Part shown: positions 1-8,008 of the stretch, one piece after another | How the letters are laid out: each line of letters begins with the position of its first letter | How positions within the stretch are numbered: position 1 is the first letter of the stretch | Source: G032773895 sp965248935 | GTDB taxonomy: Bacteria > Pseudomonadota > Gammaproteobacteria > Pseudomonadales > Cellvibrionaceae | Assembly (NCBI GenBank): GCA_965248935.1 | Contig: OZ252214.1 | Coordinates: 4,712,001 to 4,776,000, forward strand | Direction of reading: 5' to 3' | DNA length: 64,000 bases | The notes under the pieces: generated by a model | Database searches by the model: none | What the model was told of the DNA's origin: nothing | The model's input: the letters and a program-made list of their open reading frames with translations, nothing else | Made by a program: the position numbers and the translations under genes

Positions 1-571
1 CACCCATTACAACAGCAGCACCTATTGACGCCGCAGTGGCAATACCAACTTTAACTACGTCCGTGGCTAGTGTTCCTATAAACTGAGTAAGTGTCGCTTG
101 ATCTGTAAGGAAATAGTCCACCACTCTATAAGCCGACAATAAAACTATAGTAAAGATACCTCCTTGCTTAGCCGCAGTTATAGCTCCAGCCTTACCCAAT
201 CCCATTGATATTACTTTCGGGTTTTTTATTCCATACCTTGTTCCAGTAAGTATTGTTCTTAACCCCGCATGACCTTTAATTATGATGTGAGGCTTACCTC
301 CATAGCTTTTAATATATGCCCTTGCGCCTATGCCTCCCAAGTCGCCAATGAGCTTAGCCATAGTCACTGCGTCATCGGCAGAAGCATAATAGCTCGCACC
401 TAAACCCACTTTATTTTTGATTTTCTGCCAAGCAGCCTGGACACTTTTCTTGTTTCCTTTTGGTAACGACTTAATAATTGCATCCATCTCTTCAAGCGAG
501 ACAACATAAACCTCATGTTTACTGGACTGTATTTGTTTCTGTAACTCTTTCTTTTCCTGTTCAGAAAACAT
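1..571 (-). CDS. Hypothetical membrane-active protein, 3' end off window
   Basis: The reading frame starts at the ATG at 571, with AAGGAG nine bases upstream, and is still open at the window edge, so at least 190 residues are visible. The N-terminal part is charged and helical (begins MFSEQEKKELQKQIQSSKHE). It is followed by a Gly/Ala-rich middle (IGDLGGIGARAYI) and then a stretch rich in hydrophobic and small residues that could form two membrane helices (near GIFTIVLLSAYRVVDYFL and VGIATAASIGAAVVM). I do not recognise a named family. The position next to a Tae4/Tai4 pair and behind an attC-like repeat suggests a further interbacterial effector or immunity cassette, possibly membrane-acting, but this is inference from context. 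Confidence 0.6.
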   Translation of the reverse strand, partial: MFSEQEKKELQKQIQSSKHEVYVVSLEEMDAIIKSLPKGNKKSVQAAWQKIKNKVGLGASYYASADDAVTMAKLIGDLGGIGARAYIKSYGGKPHIIIKGHAGLRTILTGTRYGIKNPKVISMGLGKAGAITAAKQGGIFTIVLLSAYRVVDYFLTDQATLTQFIGTLATDVVKVGIATAASIGAAVVMG

Positions 572-628
572 TTTAACTTACTCCTTTGGTTAAATTTATG
601 ATGAGAAATAACGCCCGTAATATTAACA

Positions 629-775
629 GTGTCTTTTGGCTATACAAGCTCTCAACGCACTCAATTTACCCAATTCGGCCTAAAATCAATGGTATAAGCT
701 TTTGTTCGGCTTATCTGGCTCTGGCGTATAAATTCACATCTCCATATTCGTTAGGTGCTTTTTGTACAACCTTAG
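629..775 (-). repeat. Cassette-spacer repeat, copy A (attC-like)
   Basis: On the minus strand this holds ACCTAACGAATATGG, a left-core-like RYYYAAC motif, then a run that can fold (AAGCC...GGCTT). It ends near GACACTGTTAATATT, just before the gene that starts at 571. A near copy lies at 4426-4565 and part of it again at 48935-49010. The copies sit between unrelated small genes, as integron attC sites do. The right core is not a clean GTTRRRY, so the attC reading is tentative. Confidence 0.5.
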
Positions 776-882
776 TGATAACCATCCGCCCGCTAGAATA
801 ACCAAAGGCGCAACAACCATAAATAACCGGATGGTTAAATATAAATTGCCATTGATAAAGGGCATATTGCTTCAGAAGATGA

Positions 883-1287
883 TTATTGCTTGTACAATGG
901 TTCAAGAGCCACCATCGTTTTTTGAATCCTTGCTCTTACTTTGGGTAAATCAATAATCTCGCTACAAAACAATATCGGTAAATTCTTATCCTGCCCTGGT
1001 ACGACATCATCTCGAATCACCGCCATATTACCCTGCTTGATCTCAAACTTTACCTGCTCAACAATCTCCGCTAAAACATCTGGGTTCCCTTTTATTCGCT
1101 GAATAATGACGGATGCCCATGCGTCACCTTGATCTTTGAGGTAAGGATGAGACTGGAAAGTCAAGCAGCTTGCTATAGTGTAGCCTTCGATGTCTCGTAA
1201 CACTTTCGATCTGGATATATCATCTGTAGTTGATTTGGTGTCACAAGCAGTTATTATCAATGTCAAAAGAACGGTAATAATCCGCAT
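883..1287 (-). CDS. tai4: Tai4-like T6SS immunity lipoprotein
   Basis: A 134-residue protein with a lipoprotein signal peptide: MRIITVLLTLIITAC places the lipobox Cys at residue 15. The mature part is small, acidic and helical. It follows the amidase effector gene directly; the two overlap by one base in a TAATG arrangement, so they are translationally coupled. Tai4 proteins are periplasmic inhibitors that block the Tae4 amidase and protect the producer and its sisters. I rely mainly on the pairing, the lipoprotein signal and the size for this call. The SD GGAG lies about nine bases before the ATG. Confidence 0.7.
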   Translation of the reverse strand: MRIITVLLTLIITACDTKSTTDDISRSKVLRDIEGYTIASCLTFQSHPYLKDQGDAWASVIIQRIKGNPDVLAEIVEQVKFEIKQGNMAVIRDDVVPGQDKNLPILFCSEIIDLPKVRARIQKTMVALEPLYKQ

Positions 1288-1808
1288 TATGATAGCTCCC
1301 AGAATTCACCGCGTGATGTTCTGATATTCGTATGCGTCGAGTTAACATAAGTCGAATAGTTGTCGTAACTTGGTTCACGGTAGGTAACTCCATTCCACAA
1401 CGCAATATGTCCAGTGGCACCTTGCCAATTCACGCTAAATGCAATGATACCTTTGCGACTTCGAAAGGTATCATCGTACGGACTAGTATTGTCAATAGTG
1501 GGTGCCCCTAAAGTCTTGTGCAAATAATTTCGAAAATCACTCACACGGAAAATAATGCGAGAATTATCTGCGGTACCCAGCGTCGTTGCACCGACAGTAT
1601 TTGCTAACGCGGTATTAATAGGAGCGCCTCCTTTGTTAAAGGCTATGCTCAGTCGGCTTGCGCAGGTGTTTCCATTTGGACCGAACCCTGGTACGTTGAT
1701 GTTCTTTTCAGCAACGCCACCAAGAGCAGTGTAGAGGTCTTTTAATGTTCGATATTTAACGTGATCCGGAAATGTTAACCACAATCTTTGAACACTCGGC
1801 TTAATCAT
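1287..1808 (-). CDS. tae4: Tae4-family T6SS peptidoglycan amidase effector
   Basis: I use the ATG at 1808 (MIKPSVQRLW) because AGGAGA lies five bases upstream; a longer frame upstream lacks a ribosome site. The 173-residue product has no signal peptide, as expected for a T6SS-delivered effector. Family landmarks are visible: a Cys in GNTCASRLS, then GKKGII-like RSRKGIIAFSVNW, then GATGHIALWNG, which carries the catalytic His. Tae4 enzymes are NlpC/P60-like cysteine amidases that cut the gamma-D-glutamyl-diaminopimelate bond of peptidoglycan in the target periplasm. The immunity gene follows directly. Two distant relatives lie at 43246 and 44769 on the other strand. Confidence 0.85.
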   Translation of the reverse strand: MIKPSVQRLWLTFPDHVKYRTLKDLYTALGGVAEKNINVPGFGPNGNTCASRLSIAFNKGGAPINTALANTVGATTLGTADNSRIIFRVSDFRNYLHKTLGAPTIDNTSPYDDTFRSRKGIIAFSVNWQGATGHIALWNGVTYREPSYDNYSTYVNSTHTNIRTSRGEFWELS

Positions 1809-1852
1809 AAACTCTCCTGTATTTATGCAATTATTCATTAACAATAATTTTT

Positions 1853-1906
1853 TTCACTAATACGGACCAATGGCGGTTCCGCGCTATTTATCCTTATTTG
1901 TTAGGT
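1853..1906 (-). repeat. attC-like site after the relE-type gene
   Basis: Read on the minus strand, the site begins ACCTAAC two bases after the toxin stop codon, runs AAATAAGGATAAATAGCG, has a short hairpin centre (GCGCGGAACCGC) and returns as GGTCCGTATT. AATAAGGA pairs with TCCGTATT with one mismatch. The same sequence, with a cleaner right core GTTGAAC, is at 45528-45582 on the plus strand. The right core here (AGTGAAA) is degenerate. Confidence 0.5.
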
Positions 1907-1907
1907 T

Positions 1908-2168
1908 TTACCTTTTGTATACCGACTTTCTGTGACCAATTTTTACCACCAATATAACCATTTCCATTCCATGAACTTCATAAATAATACGATAGTCCGC
2001 TACTCTGACTCTGTATTGATTTATTTGGCCCTGTAGCTTTTTTACTCCGGCTGGCATAGGGTTACTTGCTAATTCTTTAACAGCTCGAACAATTTTTTGT
2101 TGGTAAGGATTAGATATTTTCTTTAGCTCTTTTTGAGCTTTACTTGCGATTTTTACTGTGTATGGCAT
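1908..2168 (-). CDS. RelE/ParE-family mRNA interferase-type toxin
   Basis: The chosen start is the ATG at 2168 (MPYTVKIASKAQKELKK), with AAGGGG seven bases upstream; the product is 86 residues. It has the RelE/ParE pattern: an N-terminal strand and helix with KAQKELKKI, the VKKLQGQINQYRVRVADYRIIYEV core, and a C-terminal VVKIGHRKSVYKR with the His-Arg-x-x-x-Tyr ending typical of RelE enzymes that cleave mRNA on the ribosome. It is the last gene of a three-gene set with a Phd/YefM-like antitoxin, overlaps the middle gene by 29 bases, and is followed at once by an attC-like site, so it looks like a cassette. Confidence 0.85.
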   Translation of the reverse strand: MPYTVKIASKAQKELKKISNPYQQKIVRAVKELASNPMPAGVKKLQGQINQYRVRVADYRIIYEVHGMEMVILVVKIGHRKSVYKR

Positions 2169-2319
2169 CGCCAACCCCTTCTTGAACAACAAATTCATCA
2201 AAATCCATGATGTTTTTCTTGTTTATTGATTCCAATTTAGCTTGTGCAGCCTCTCTTTTATCTTGAGCTTCTTCATCTTTACTTTCATATTCTGAATCAT
2301 GTTCATAATGTATAGGCAT
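2140..2319 (-). CDS. Small acidic protein inside the toxin-antitoxin set
   Basis: A 59-residue frame from the ATG at 2319 (MPIHYEHDSEYESKDEEAQD) to a stop at 2140. It starts four bases after the antitoxin stop and overlaps the start of the RelE-type gene by 29 bases. The product is highly charged, with a predicted helix around DKREAAQAKLESINKKN and the ending DFDEFVVQEGVGDAIHSKN. I do not recognise the family. It may be a third component, an antitoxin tail that became a separate gene, or a translational-coupling leader for the toxin. Confidence 0.5.
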   Translation of the reverse strand: MPIHYEHDSEYESKDEEAQDKREAAQAKLESINKKNIMDFDEFVVQEGVGDAIHSKNRK

Positions 2320-2322
2320 TTG

Positions 2323-2589
2323 TTATTCCTCGCCGTCAAGAAAGTCATCGATAGATTTGGCCTTTTTTAGCTCTTCTGAACTATCAAAACCTTTTAAAGA
2401 CTCTGCGTCTTGTTTATCTTCATCTTCTTCGACCTTCCTAATAAAATACGCATATGCTTCAGGAGTGATGATTACAGCAGAAAGATTTCCATTTTGATCA
2501 TAAATCCCAATATCTTCCGACAAGGGGTTTTCCTCATTAATTAATCGAATAGCTTCCTTAGGGAGACTATCCAGTTCTACTCTTCTCAT
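2323..2589 (-). CDS. Phd/YefM-like antitoxin
   Basis: An 88-residue acidic protein starting MRRVELDSLPKEAIRLI, with GAGGAGA ahead of the ATG. The segment NLSAVIITPEAYAYFIRKVE matches the Phd/YefM signature in which a small DNA-binding fold ends with a conserved I(T/S)PEAY. The tail after residue 55 is Asp/Glu-rich and probably disordered until it binds the toxin. Family knowledge says such proteins bind both their operator and the RelE-type toxin. It is the first gene of the set that ends with the toxin. Confidence 0.75.
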   Translation of the reverse strand: MRRVELDSLPKEAIRLINEENPLSEDIGIYDQNGNLSAVIITPEAYAYFIRKVEEDEDKQDAESLKGFDSSEELKKAKSIDDFLDGEE

Positions 2590-2745
2590 TTTAAATCTCC
2601 TCGATTTATCTAATTTGAATCTAACGGTAGGATAAACGACAGTTTGTCCAGTAATATACTAGGTTAAACTCCTTTCCTCTAGGTTTGACTATTATCTCGG
2701 CTGCCCACTGTGCTGTTTTATTAGCCCAAATACGCCTCAAATGTC

Positions 2746-2930
2746 CATTAATAATACGGGTATCCGTTATGTCGTTTTACTCAATATTTTTTTCTCGTAA
2801 AACGATCTGGACACTTCAGAAGATTTTTCGAATTGATCCTGACTTTCGAATATAAAATAGTCTGATACACGATCTCATGCAATAGCAACTTCACAACCTT
2901 CTACCCATCTAGATTCCGTTGAGCCCTTGG
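2746..2930 (-). pseudogene. 3' fragment copy of the 100-residue gene at 5292
   Basis: This segment repeats the 3' half of the gene at 5292-5594 and its trailing sequence almost base for base, including TCGTAAAACGATCT and TTCGAATTGATCCTGACT. It stops abruptly at 2930, where the sequence passes into the 240-bp repeat that begins CGCCCACCACTTAACG. There is no start codon in the copy. It is best read as a truncated duplicate left by recombination between cassette spacers. Confidence 0.8.
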
Positions 2931-3182
2931 GCGCCCACCACTTAACGTTGTAATGGCAACCACCTGCAATTTATTACCGTAACTAAACGAAACTATAAGA
3001 GGAACCAAGCTGTAGACGAACTACTGAAAAAGAGAGCTTTAGTTGCCACTAAAGTTTGTCTCATATTGTATATCCAAGCCTATCCGCAGCTTCAATATAA
3101 TGCAACCATTTATCATGGGAATGCTTTTTGAGGGTTTAATATTGAGCGTATATTAATTCAATCCTGCATATAATCCTCTTTT
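2930..3182 (-). repeat. About 240-bp repeat, copy 1
   Basis: Nearly identical to 4691-5027 over the segment from CCCAMCACTTAACGTTGTAA through TTGTCTCATATTGTA and on to the pyrimidine-rich CCTCTTTTTACTGTT. Copy 2 carries an extra block of about 65 bases near 4918-4985. On the minus strand the right part contains CGTTAAGT, a GTTRRRY-type core. I see no gene in it. Confidence 0.85.
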
Positions 3183-3376
3183 TACTGTTATTAAGTAAAC
3201 GTTGGAAGGCGCCTACGGCTTTTCCAGCCTACAGGGCTGGCGTATGGTCGTGAATAAGCCCCCCTACTACGCATTGCTGAGCTTGCGAAGTAGTATACCG
3301 TTAACGTCTATTTAATGCAGTGAGGTGCGTTTTTTGCGCCGAGGCGCATTGAATTTTTTTAGCTTAGACTAGGGTA
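3183..3376 (-). repeat. Palindromic spacer, attC-like
   Basis: It holds two fold-back units. The first, at about 3196-3245, is AACGTTGGAAGGCGCC...GGCTTTTCC and recurs at 5171-5215. The second, at about 3299-3364, contains AATGCGCCTCGGCGC on the minus strand, returning as ACTGCATT, and ends in GACGTTAACG. A third hairpin (ACTACGCA...TGCGAAGTAGT) lies between them. The layout, at the end of a two-gene cassette, is that of a recombination site. The core bases do not fit the attC consensus exactly. Confidence 0.4.
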
Positions 3377-3721
3377 TTATTTTGCGATGACTGCAAATTC
3401 TGGAATCACTATCTTTATAGTGCTATCTTTCGTTTCTATTAAAATAGTATTCCGGTTTTCCCATCTATAGCTTATAACTTCCGTAGAACCGTAGTAATCC
3501 CAATGTGTAATACTTGGTATGCTAGATTGCAATTTGACTGTTGAAAAAGTTAAGTCTCCATTTTTGCTATAATTCAATTTAAACATTTTAGGTTGTTTTT
3601 TATCGTCTTTGAATACTGCGATTTCTTGCGAAAAATTATCTTTATCAATCACATATAAAATGGCCTGATAGCCTAAGGATATTGATAACATTATTGTTAC
3701 GATCCAGGCGTATATTTTCAT
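3377..3721 (-). CDS. Membrane-anchored putative immunity protein
   Basis: Start chosen at the ATG at 3721 (MKIYAWIVTIMLSISLGYQA), with AGGA seven bases upstream; 114 residues. An N-terminal hydrophobic segment (about residues 4-22) is a signal anchor. The rest (DNFSQEIAVFKDDKKQ... ending IKIVIPEFAVIAK) looks like a small periplasmic beta domain with alternating polar and hydrophobic residues. It lies 90 bases after a signal-less protein of effector type, the same order and size relation as tae4-tai4. I do not recognise the family; the immunity role is inference from pairing. Confidence 0.5.
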   Translation of the reverse strand: MKIYAWIVTIMLSISLGYQAILYVIDKDNFSQEIAVFKDDKKQPKMFKLNYSKNGDLTFSTVKLQSSIPSITHWDYYGSTEVISYRWENRNTILIETKDSTIKIVIPEFAVIAK

Positions 3722-3811
3722 TTGAATTTCCTTTGATAAAAAAGCAAATGCTTTCAATTTGTCAGTTAGCTACTTCTGCGGATTTTTTCAACTAAAGCAA
3801 ATAACAGAATG

Positions 3812-4342
3812 TTAATGTCCTTTACCATTGTTGCAAATTCCACATTTGGCCTCACAAACGTTTTTTAATATGTACTGTTTCACTTCAGAAAGTGAGGTGC
3901 CTATGCCATTCAGATTTGCCCCTAACCATGTACTCTCATCATTGAGTGCCGTATCTTGAGGGGAGTCTGGACGAATAATTCTGTGGCCAGCCCATCCATA
4001 TCTGCCATATTGAAATCCGGCGGCAACTCCTGCTGCAAAATGCTGTACTTGATTGCTTCCATCTTGAAATTCTTGCTTGAAGCCGCTGTCATTAAAAATT
4101 GTTCTTCCTACTTGGGTTCCATCTGAACTTATTGCCCATTCACTAACTCCGGCAAGTATATATGCAACATCCTCAACATATGATTCTTCATCATTATTGA
4201 ATCCAATATATAAATGGGTCGCATAGTCCCAAATATCTGCCATAGCATGGGCACTGCATACTGAATCATTTTTAACCAGTATTGTTTGTTGTGAAGAATA
4301 AACTCTAATAAAGCTTCGCTTCGCAGCTTTTGTAAGTGCCAT
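3812..4342 (-). CDS. Putative secreted effector, unknown family
   Basis: The start is the ATG at 4342 (MALTKAAKRSFIRVY), with GGAGG seven bases upstream; 176 residues. There is no signal peptide. The middle holds NQVQHFAAGVAAGFQYGRYG, with a conserved-looking His-Phe, followed by an Asp-rich LNDESTWLGANLNGIGTS segment. The C-terminus has four Cys (CEAKCGICNNGKGH). HF-x-AG-x2-AG patterns occur in some uncharacterised T6SS-linked and peptidoglycan-acting proteins, but I cannot name one. The neighbour at 3377 would be its immunity gene. Its upstream spacer is shared with 49008-49055. Confidence 0.5.
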   Translation of the reverse strand: MALTKAAKRSFIRVYSSQQTILVKNDSVCSAHAMADIWDYATHLYIGFNNDEESYVEDVAYILAGVSEWAISSDGTQVGRTIFNDSGFKQEFQDGSNQVQHFAAGVAAGFQYGRYGWAGHRIIRPDSPQDTALNDESTWLGANLNGIGTSLSEVKQYILKNVCEAKCGICNNGKGH

Positions 4343-4425
4343 TTTATTTCCTCCATAAATAGTTACGTAAACATACAAATATTTTCTAGCAGCTTGGTTT
4401 CAATTGGTTTTCGATAACAATCAAT

Positions 4426-4565
4426 ATTAACAGCGTCTTTTGGGTATGCAAAGCTCTCAACCTGCTCAATTTACCCTAAAATCAATGGTATAAGCCTTTG
4501 TTCGGCTTACTCTGGCGTATAAATTCACATCTCCATATTCGTTAGGTGCTTTTTGTACAACCTTA
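4426..4565 (-). repeat. Cassette-spacer repeat, copy B (attC-like)
   Basis: Near copy of 629-775, with a small deletion. It lies directly upstream of the effector gene that starts at 4342 and directly downstream of the tiny frame at 4563, that is, between two genes, as copy A is. On the minus strand it begins GCACCTAACGAATATGG and ends GACGCTGTTAATATTG. Confidence 0.55.
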
Positions 4566-4655
4566 CAATCCAAACCCGATACGATAAATTATCACCTCCA
4601 TTACTTCTGAAAAGTACCCCCATACCTTTATGAAGTTTGGTCTTAATATTGCCAT
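4563..4655 (-). CDS. 30-residue micro-ORF with a strong ribosome site
   Basis: ATG at 4655, stop at 4563, and a near-perfect Shine-Dalgarno AAAGGAGGT five to six bases upstream. The product would be basic and hydrophobic (MAILRPNFIKVWGYFSEVME, then IIYRIGFGL). It sits alone between two cassette spacers. It is either a real micro-protein gene cassette or the stub of a deleted gene that kept its start. There is no homology I recognise. Confidence 0.35.
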   Translation of the reverse strand: MAILRPNFIKVWGYFSEVMEVIIYRIGFGL

Positions 4656-4690
4656 GAATGACCTCCTTTTAATTTAATACCTTTGTAATG

Positions 4691-5027
4691 TGGCGCCCAA
4701 CACTTAACGTTGTAATGGCAACCACCTGCAATTTATTACCGTAACTAAACGAAACTATAAGAGGAACCAAGCTGTAGACGAACTACTGAAAAATAGAGCT
4801 TTAGTTGCCACTAAAGTTTGTCTCATATTGTAATCCAAGCCTATCCGCAGCTTCAATATAATGCAGCCATTTATCAAGGATATGCTTTTTGAGGGTTCAA
4901 TACTTGAGCGTATTTAATAGTGAAGCAAGTCGTTTATTAAGCCGAACATCGCCCATAGCTTGGTTTTCTATTTCAGGATTAATTCAATCCTGTATATAAT
5001 CACCCTCTTTTTACTGTTGTTGGTACG
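4691..5027 (-). repeat. About 240-bp repeat, copy 2 with extra block
   Basis: Second copy of 2930-3182, with an additional segment at about 4918-4985 (TTTATTAAGCCGAACATCGC). The junction GGCGCCCAACACTTAACG on its left side is the exact place where copy 1 is joined to the truncated gene fragment, so this boundary is a recombination point. Confidence 0.85.
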
Positions 5028-5291
5028 GATGATTATAAGTAATTGATTTTTAACTAAATATAATTTTTATTTATGTATAAGATTTAGCGCCATACTTATG
5101 CCACCGAATTTAATCCAACCAAGCTCATTATGAAAATAAGCACAAATCCAATAATGCCACAGCCGTTACATGGTAAACGTTGGAAGGCGCCTCCGGCTTT
5201 TCCAACCTACAGGGTATTTTAATTTATTCCGGCGTACGGTCGTGATTTCAAGTTCCCGCGTAGTAATAATACGGGTGTTCGTTATGTCGTT
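5028..5291. repeat. Spacer with the second copy of the GGAAGGCGCC hairpin
   Basis: At 5171-5215 the sequence AACGTTGGAAGGCGCC, followed after a short loop by GGCTTTTCCAAC, repeats the hairpin at 3196. The bases GTAGTAATAATACGGGTGTTCG that lead into the gene at 5292 are also shared with 2740-2760. I see no gene of normal length; a short minus-strand hydrophobic frame near 5100-5170 has no start codon. Confidence 0.6.
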
Positions 5292-5594
5292 TTACTCAGT
5301 ATCTTTTTTCTCGTAAAACGATCTAGACACTTCAGCGGCTTTTTCGAATTGATCCTGACTTTCGAATATAAAATAGTCTGATACACGATCCCATGCAATA
5401 GCAACTTCACAACCTTCTACCCATCCAGATTCCGTTGAGCCCTTGGGACTTACCCCCTTTAGAAAGATACGACCAACTTGATCTTCGAAAACTGGATTAT
5501 AAATGTCAACATTACTGGAATCATCGCCATCCACAGTAGTGATAGAAATACACTTTCCAGAGAAATCTGGTATTACGGATTTAATTTCTGACAT
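5292..5594 (-). CDS. Small cytoplasmic protein, unknown
   Basis: 100 residues from an ATG with AGGA close upstream. There is no signal or membrane segment. It begins MSEIKSVIPDFSGKCISITT, is rich in acidic residues, and contains CEVAIAWDRVSDYFIFESQDQFE. It looks like a compact beta-alpha protein. It lies in the cassette region, and its 3' half is duplicated at 2746-2930, which shows that the locus has been shuffled. A cytoplasmic immunity role is possible but unsupported. Confidence 0.6.
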   Translation of the reverse strand: MSEIKSVIPDFSGKCISITTVDGDDSSNVDIYNPVFEDQVGRIFLKGVSPKGSTESGWVEGCEVAIAWDRVSDYFIFESQDQFEKAAEVSRSFYEKKDTE

Positions 5595-5940
5595 AGGTTC
5601 CTACACATATTTATATATTTATCGCTGGCATAAACTGTTAAGTCCAAGTAATTTTTATTGTCTTCTTCTTTCACTTGAAACAATACTTTTTGCCGTATTC
5701 TTTTACTGGCCGCTTTATGTATTCTTTTTGCAATGGGCAGATAGCGTTACCGCGATATATCATTTCATACCCGTCTGGGCATACTTTTAACAACGGAATA
5801 TTTCATTCCATCCAACAATACTTCTCTCGTTATATCAGACACCCTGCCCTGAATTACTGCTGATTCAGGGCATTAATTTCAGAATATAATTTCAGGGCAG
5901 AGCATCTGTATTATTTACCTAAACTATATAAAACGATAAA
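5595..5940. other. Intergenic region with hairpin
   Basis: No convincing gene. At 5846-5871 GCCCTGAAT pairs perfectly with ATTCAGGGC across an eight-base loop. It lies 70 bases past the stop of the cytochrome-like gene and could end its transcript, although no clear U run follows. A second CAGGGCAGAGC echo lies at about 5892. Confidence 0.5.
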
Positions 5941-7827
5941 TTAAGGGTTTGCACCAGGCTGATCAAAATGCTCTTGCGTATCGGTGGCAGCCCCCAAATA
6001 ACCACCGAGCAAGACAAAACTAAATGCATAACCTTTTGATTGTGCAACACCATGGCAGCCCATACAGCCTCCCATATTATAGCCAGTACTACGGCCAGCG
6101 TGGCTGGACGCCATATTGTTGTTATCGTGTGCAAATGTGAGTGATGTGGTTGGAATTTTACTTTTGTAGTTTGCGATAGGGGTAATTTGAGGAGGCTGGC
6201 CTCTAAAATGCTGTAGCCCAGTATTACTTTCAATCGCTAGGTTCGACAAAAATATGGGCTGGCCAATATTAGTTGGGTCATTAGGGTTGAAGTTTGGTTT
6301 AAGTATGTCTGATTTTGAAACATTGACATTTACGGCCTGAAACTGTGTGCCGACTAAGTGGTAATTCAACCATACGGAATTGGCGTTCGCTTTTTTAATC
6401 GCTTTATGGACGGCTGTATTGGCAGCGACAACATTCGGTAAAATGGGGTACAGGCGTTCTACTGGGTAAGCGTTTTGGTTTAACGGTGGGTAAAATCCCT
6501 TTGGAATATGTGGAGGCAGGAAGTTACCTTGTCCATCATAATAATTCGAGTAATAGTATTCAGTAGTGCCACCAATACCATCAACGGGGCTATTAAAAAT
6601 AGAGGAATGTTCCCAGGTAGAGAAAACAAAGGTTCCGCCCACACTATTGGCTGTGCCGCCAATATTATTGACATCTGAAGTGTGGATACGCTGAATAATA
6701 TGCATACCCACAAGCCCAAACAAGCTGGGTTCTGACGCTTCGATTTTACTGGCACCCGTTTTCGGTTTCACCTTCTGATAATACTGCGCTTGCGCCGTAT
6801 GCCATGTGGGGTAATCTGAGGCTTTCGCTGTTGAACCCCCTAGTTTTACCCAGGCAGCTTTAATTTGAACGGAACCTTGTTTAGGCGGTGGAGGAACGGC
6901 CTCTTTTGGCTTCGCTCTCATTTTATTATTGTTATACACTTTGTTAATGCCTTTAAAGTAGTCATGAACATAGCTTGCCCGGTAGCCAAGTTTTGAGCTG
7001 AATATAGTGCTATTTGGTGCTTTTGCTGAGGAGGTTCGGTAGGGAAGGTTAATTTCTGCTTTTCCGGCTGCGATAGCCACTGGGTTAGTTGTTGAGGTAT
7101 TATTGACGTTGTACCCTTTATTTACTACATAGTCAAAATAGTCATAATTCAATTTCACTTCATATACAATGGGGTTTAATGCACTTGGCTGCCCTTTCCA
7201 AATTCGTGGAGTGACTACGGGTAAAGCGGATTTCAGTAATGGGTTAGGTGTTAAACTGTCTGGATAAAATACCTCAAGAGATTCCGATTGAACCTCCACC
7301 GTTTCATCAAAGCCATCTGGTGATGCTGAAGTACCTGAATTCTGATGAAATGTGCGCTGGCTGGTGGTTGTCGTGACGCCATTTGCCAAGCGTAACTTAC
7401 CGTAATCTATTGGCGAATACCATGTGAGGCTACCCGCTGTAGTTGGGTGGTTAAAGATTTCGCGCTTTTCTTTTATCGTTTCCCATACGGTTAAATCATC
7501 ATTAGCAGCACTTGTAAACGAATTACCCGTATCCGGTATGCCGCGATATTTATCGGGGGTTGTTTCAAGTGCAGGCCAGTTCATGGCGATAAAACTGTTC
7601 CAGGAGAAGTAACTCCATTGTGCGTCAGCCGTTGTTTCTTTAGTCGCAATGGTATCCGGCAGCGCAGGCGTATGCAAATATAATTTTCCAGGTTTCTGAA
7701 GAGGATAGCTAATAATCACACCTCCAGAACTTGAGCTTGAACCCGCATAACTTATCGATGAGTATAAAAATAAGGCGCTGGCAACTAAACAGATATTGAG
7801 AGTTTGTTGTACTTTTTTCACGTGCAT
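5941..7827 (-). CDS. Secreted cytochrome c-like protein with one CxxCH
   Basis: 628 residues. It starts with a clear signal peptide (MHVKKVQQTLNICLVASALF, then LYSSISYAGSSSS), so it is exported. Near residue 587 it has GGCMGCHGVAQ, a CxxCH haem c attachment motif. Upstream are many Trp/Tyr-rich segments such as SWNSFIAMNWPA and WEHSSIFNSPVDG. It ends a few residues after LGGYLGAATD. The single haem site in a large extracellular protein suggests electron transfer rather than classical respiration. It follows the large multicopper oxidase in the same direction, separated by 181 bases with a hairpin, so the two may act together on a secreted or surface substrate. The substrate is unknown. Confidence 0.7.
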   Translation of the reverse strand: MHVKKVQQTLNICLVASALFLYSSISYAGSSSSSGGVIISYPLQKPGKLYLHTPALPDTIATKETTADAQWSYFSWNSFIAMNWPALETTPDKYRGIPDTGNSFTSAANDDLTVWETIKEKREIFNHPTTAGSLTWYSPIDYGKLRLANGVTTTTSQRTFHQNSGTSASPDGFDETVEVQSESLEVFYPDSLTPNPLLKSALPVVTPRIWKGQPSALNPIVYEVKLNYDYFDYVVNKGYNVNNTSTTNPVAIAAGKAEINLPYRTSSAKAPNSTIFSSKLGYRASYVHDYFKGINKVYNNNKMRAKPKEAVPPPPKQGSVQIKAAWVKLGGSTAKASDYPTWHTAQAQYYQKVKPKTGASKIEASEPSLFGLVGMHIIQRIHTSDVNNIGGTANSVGGTFVFSTWEHSSIFNSPVDGIGGTTEYYYSNYYDGQGNFLPPHIPKGFYPPLNQNAYPVERLYPILPNVVAANTAVHKAIKKANANSVWLNYHLVGTQFQAVNVNVSKSDILKPNFNPNDPTNIGQPIFLSNLAIESNTGLQHFRGQPPQITPIANYKSKIPTTSLTFAHDNNNMASSHAGRSTGYNMGGCMGCHGVAQSKGYAFSFVLLGGYLGAATDTQEHFDQPGANP

Positions 7828-7904
7828 CAGTAGTCCTTTTTTTAAAAGTGATTGTAATTAAAAAATAAATTTGTTGTTTATTTATACGAATTAAAATTCA
7901 AATA

Positions 7905-7936
7905 GTTGAACAAAATACTCGCGTATTTTGTTCAAC
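7905..7936. terminator. Perfect 14-bp inverted repeat between the oxidase and the cytochrome
   Basis: GTTGAACAAAATAC and GTATTTTGTTCAAC pair perfectly around a TCGC loop. It lies 73 bases past the multicopper oxidase stop and about 80 bases ahead of the cytochrome-like start. It may end the oxidase transcript or act as an operator for the next gene. No clear U run is visible on the minus strand. Confidence 0.5.
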
Positions 7937-8008
7937 AGATGTGTTTTATATCTGGCAATTAAAAATAATTAACTCTTTATTAAAAATAATTTTTATCATT
8001 TAACATTC

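Noticed and set aside
5503..5863. Plus-strand frames between the cassette region and the cytochrome gene
   Set aside because: They are antisense to the 100-residue gene or cross the hairpin at 5846; no ribosome site.
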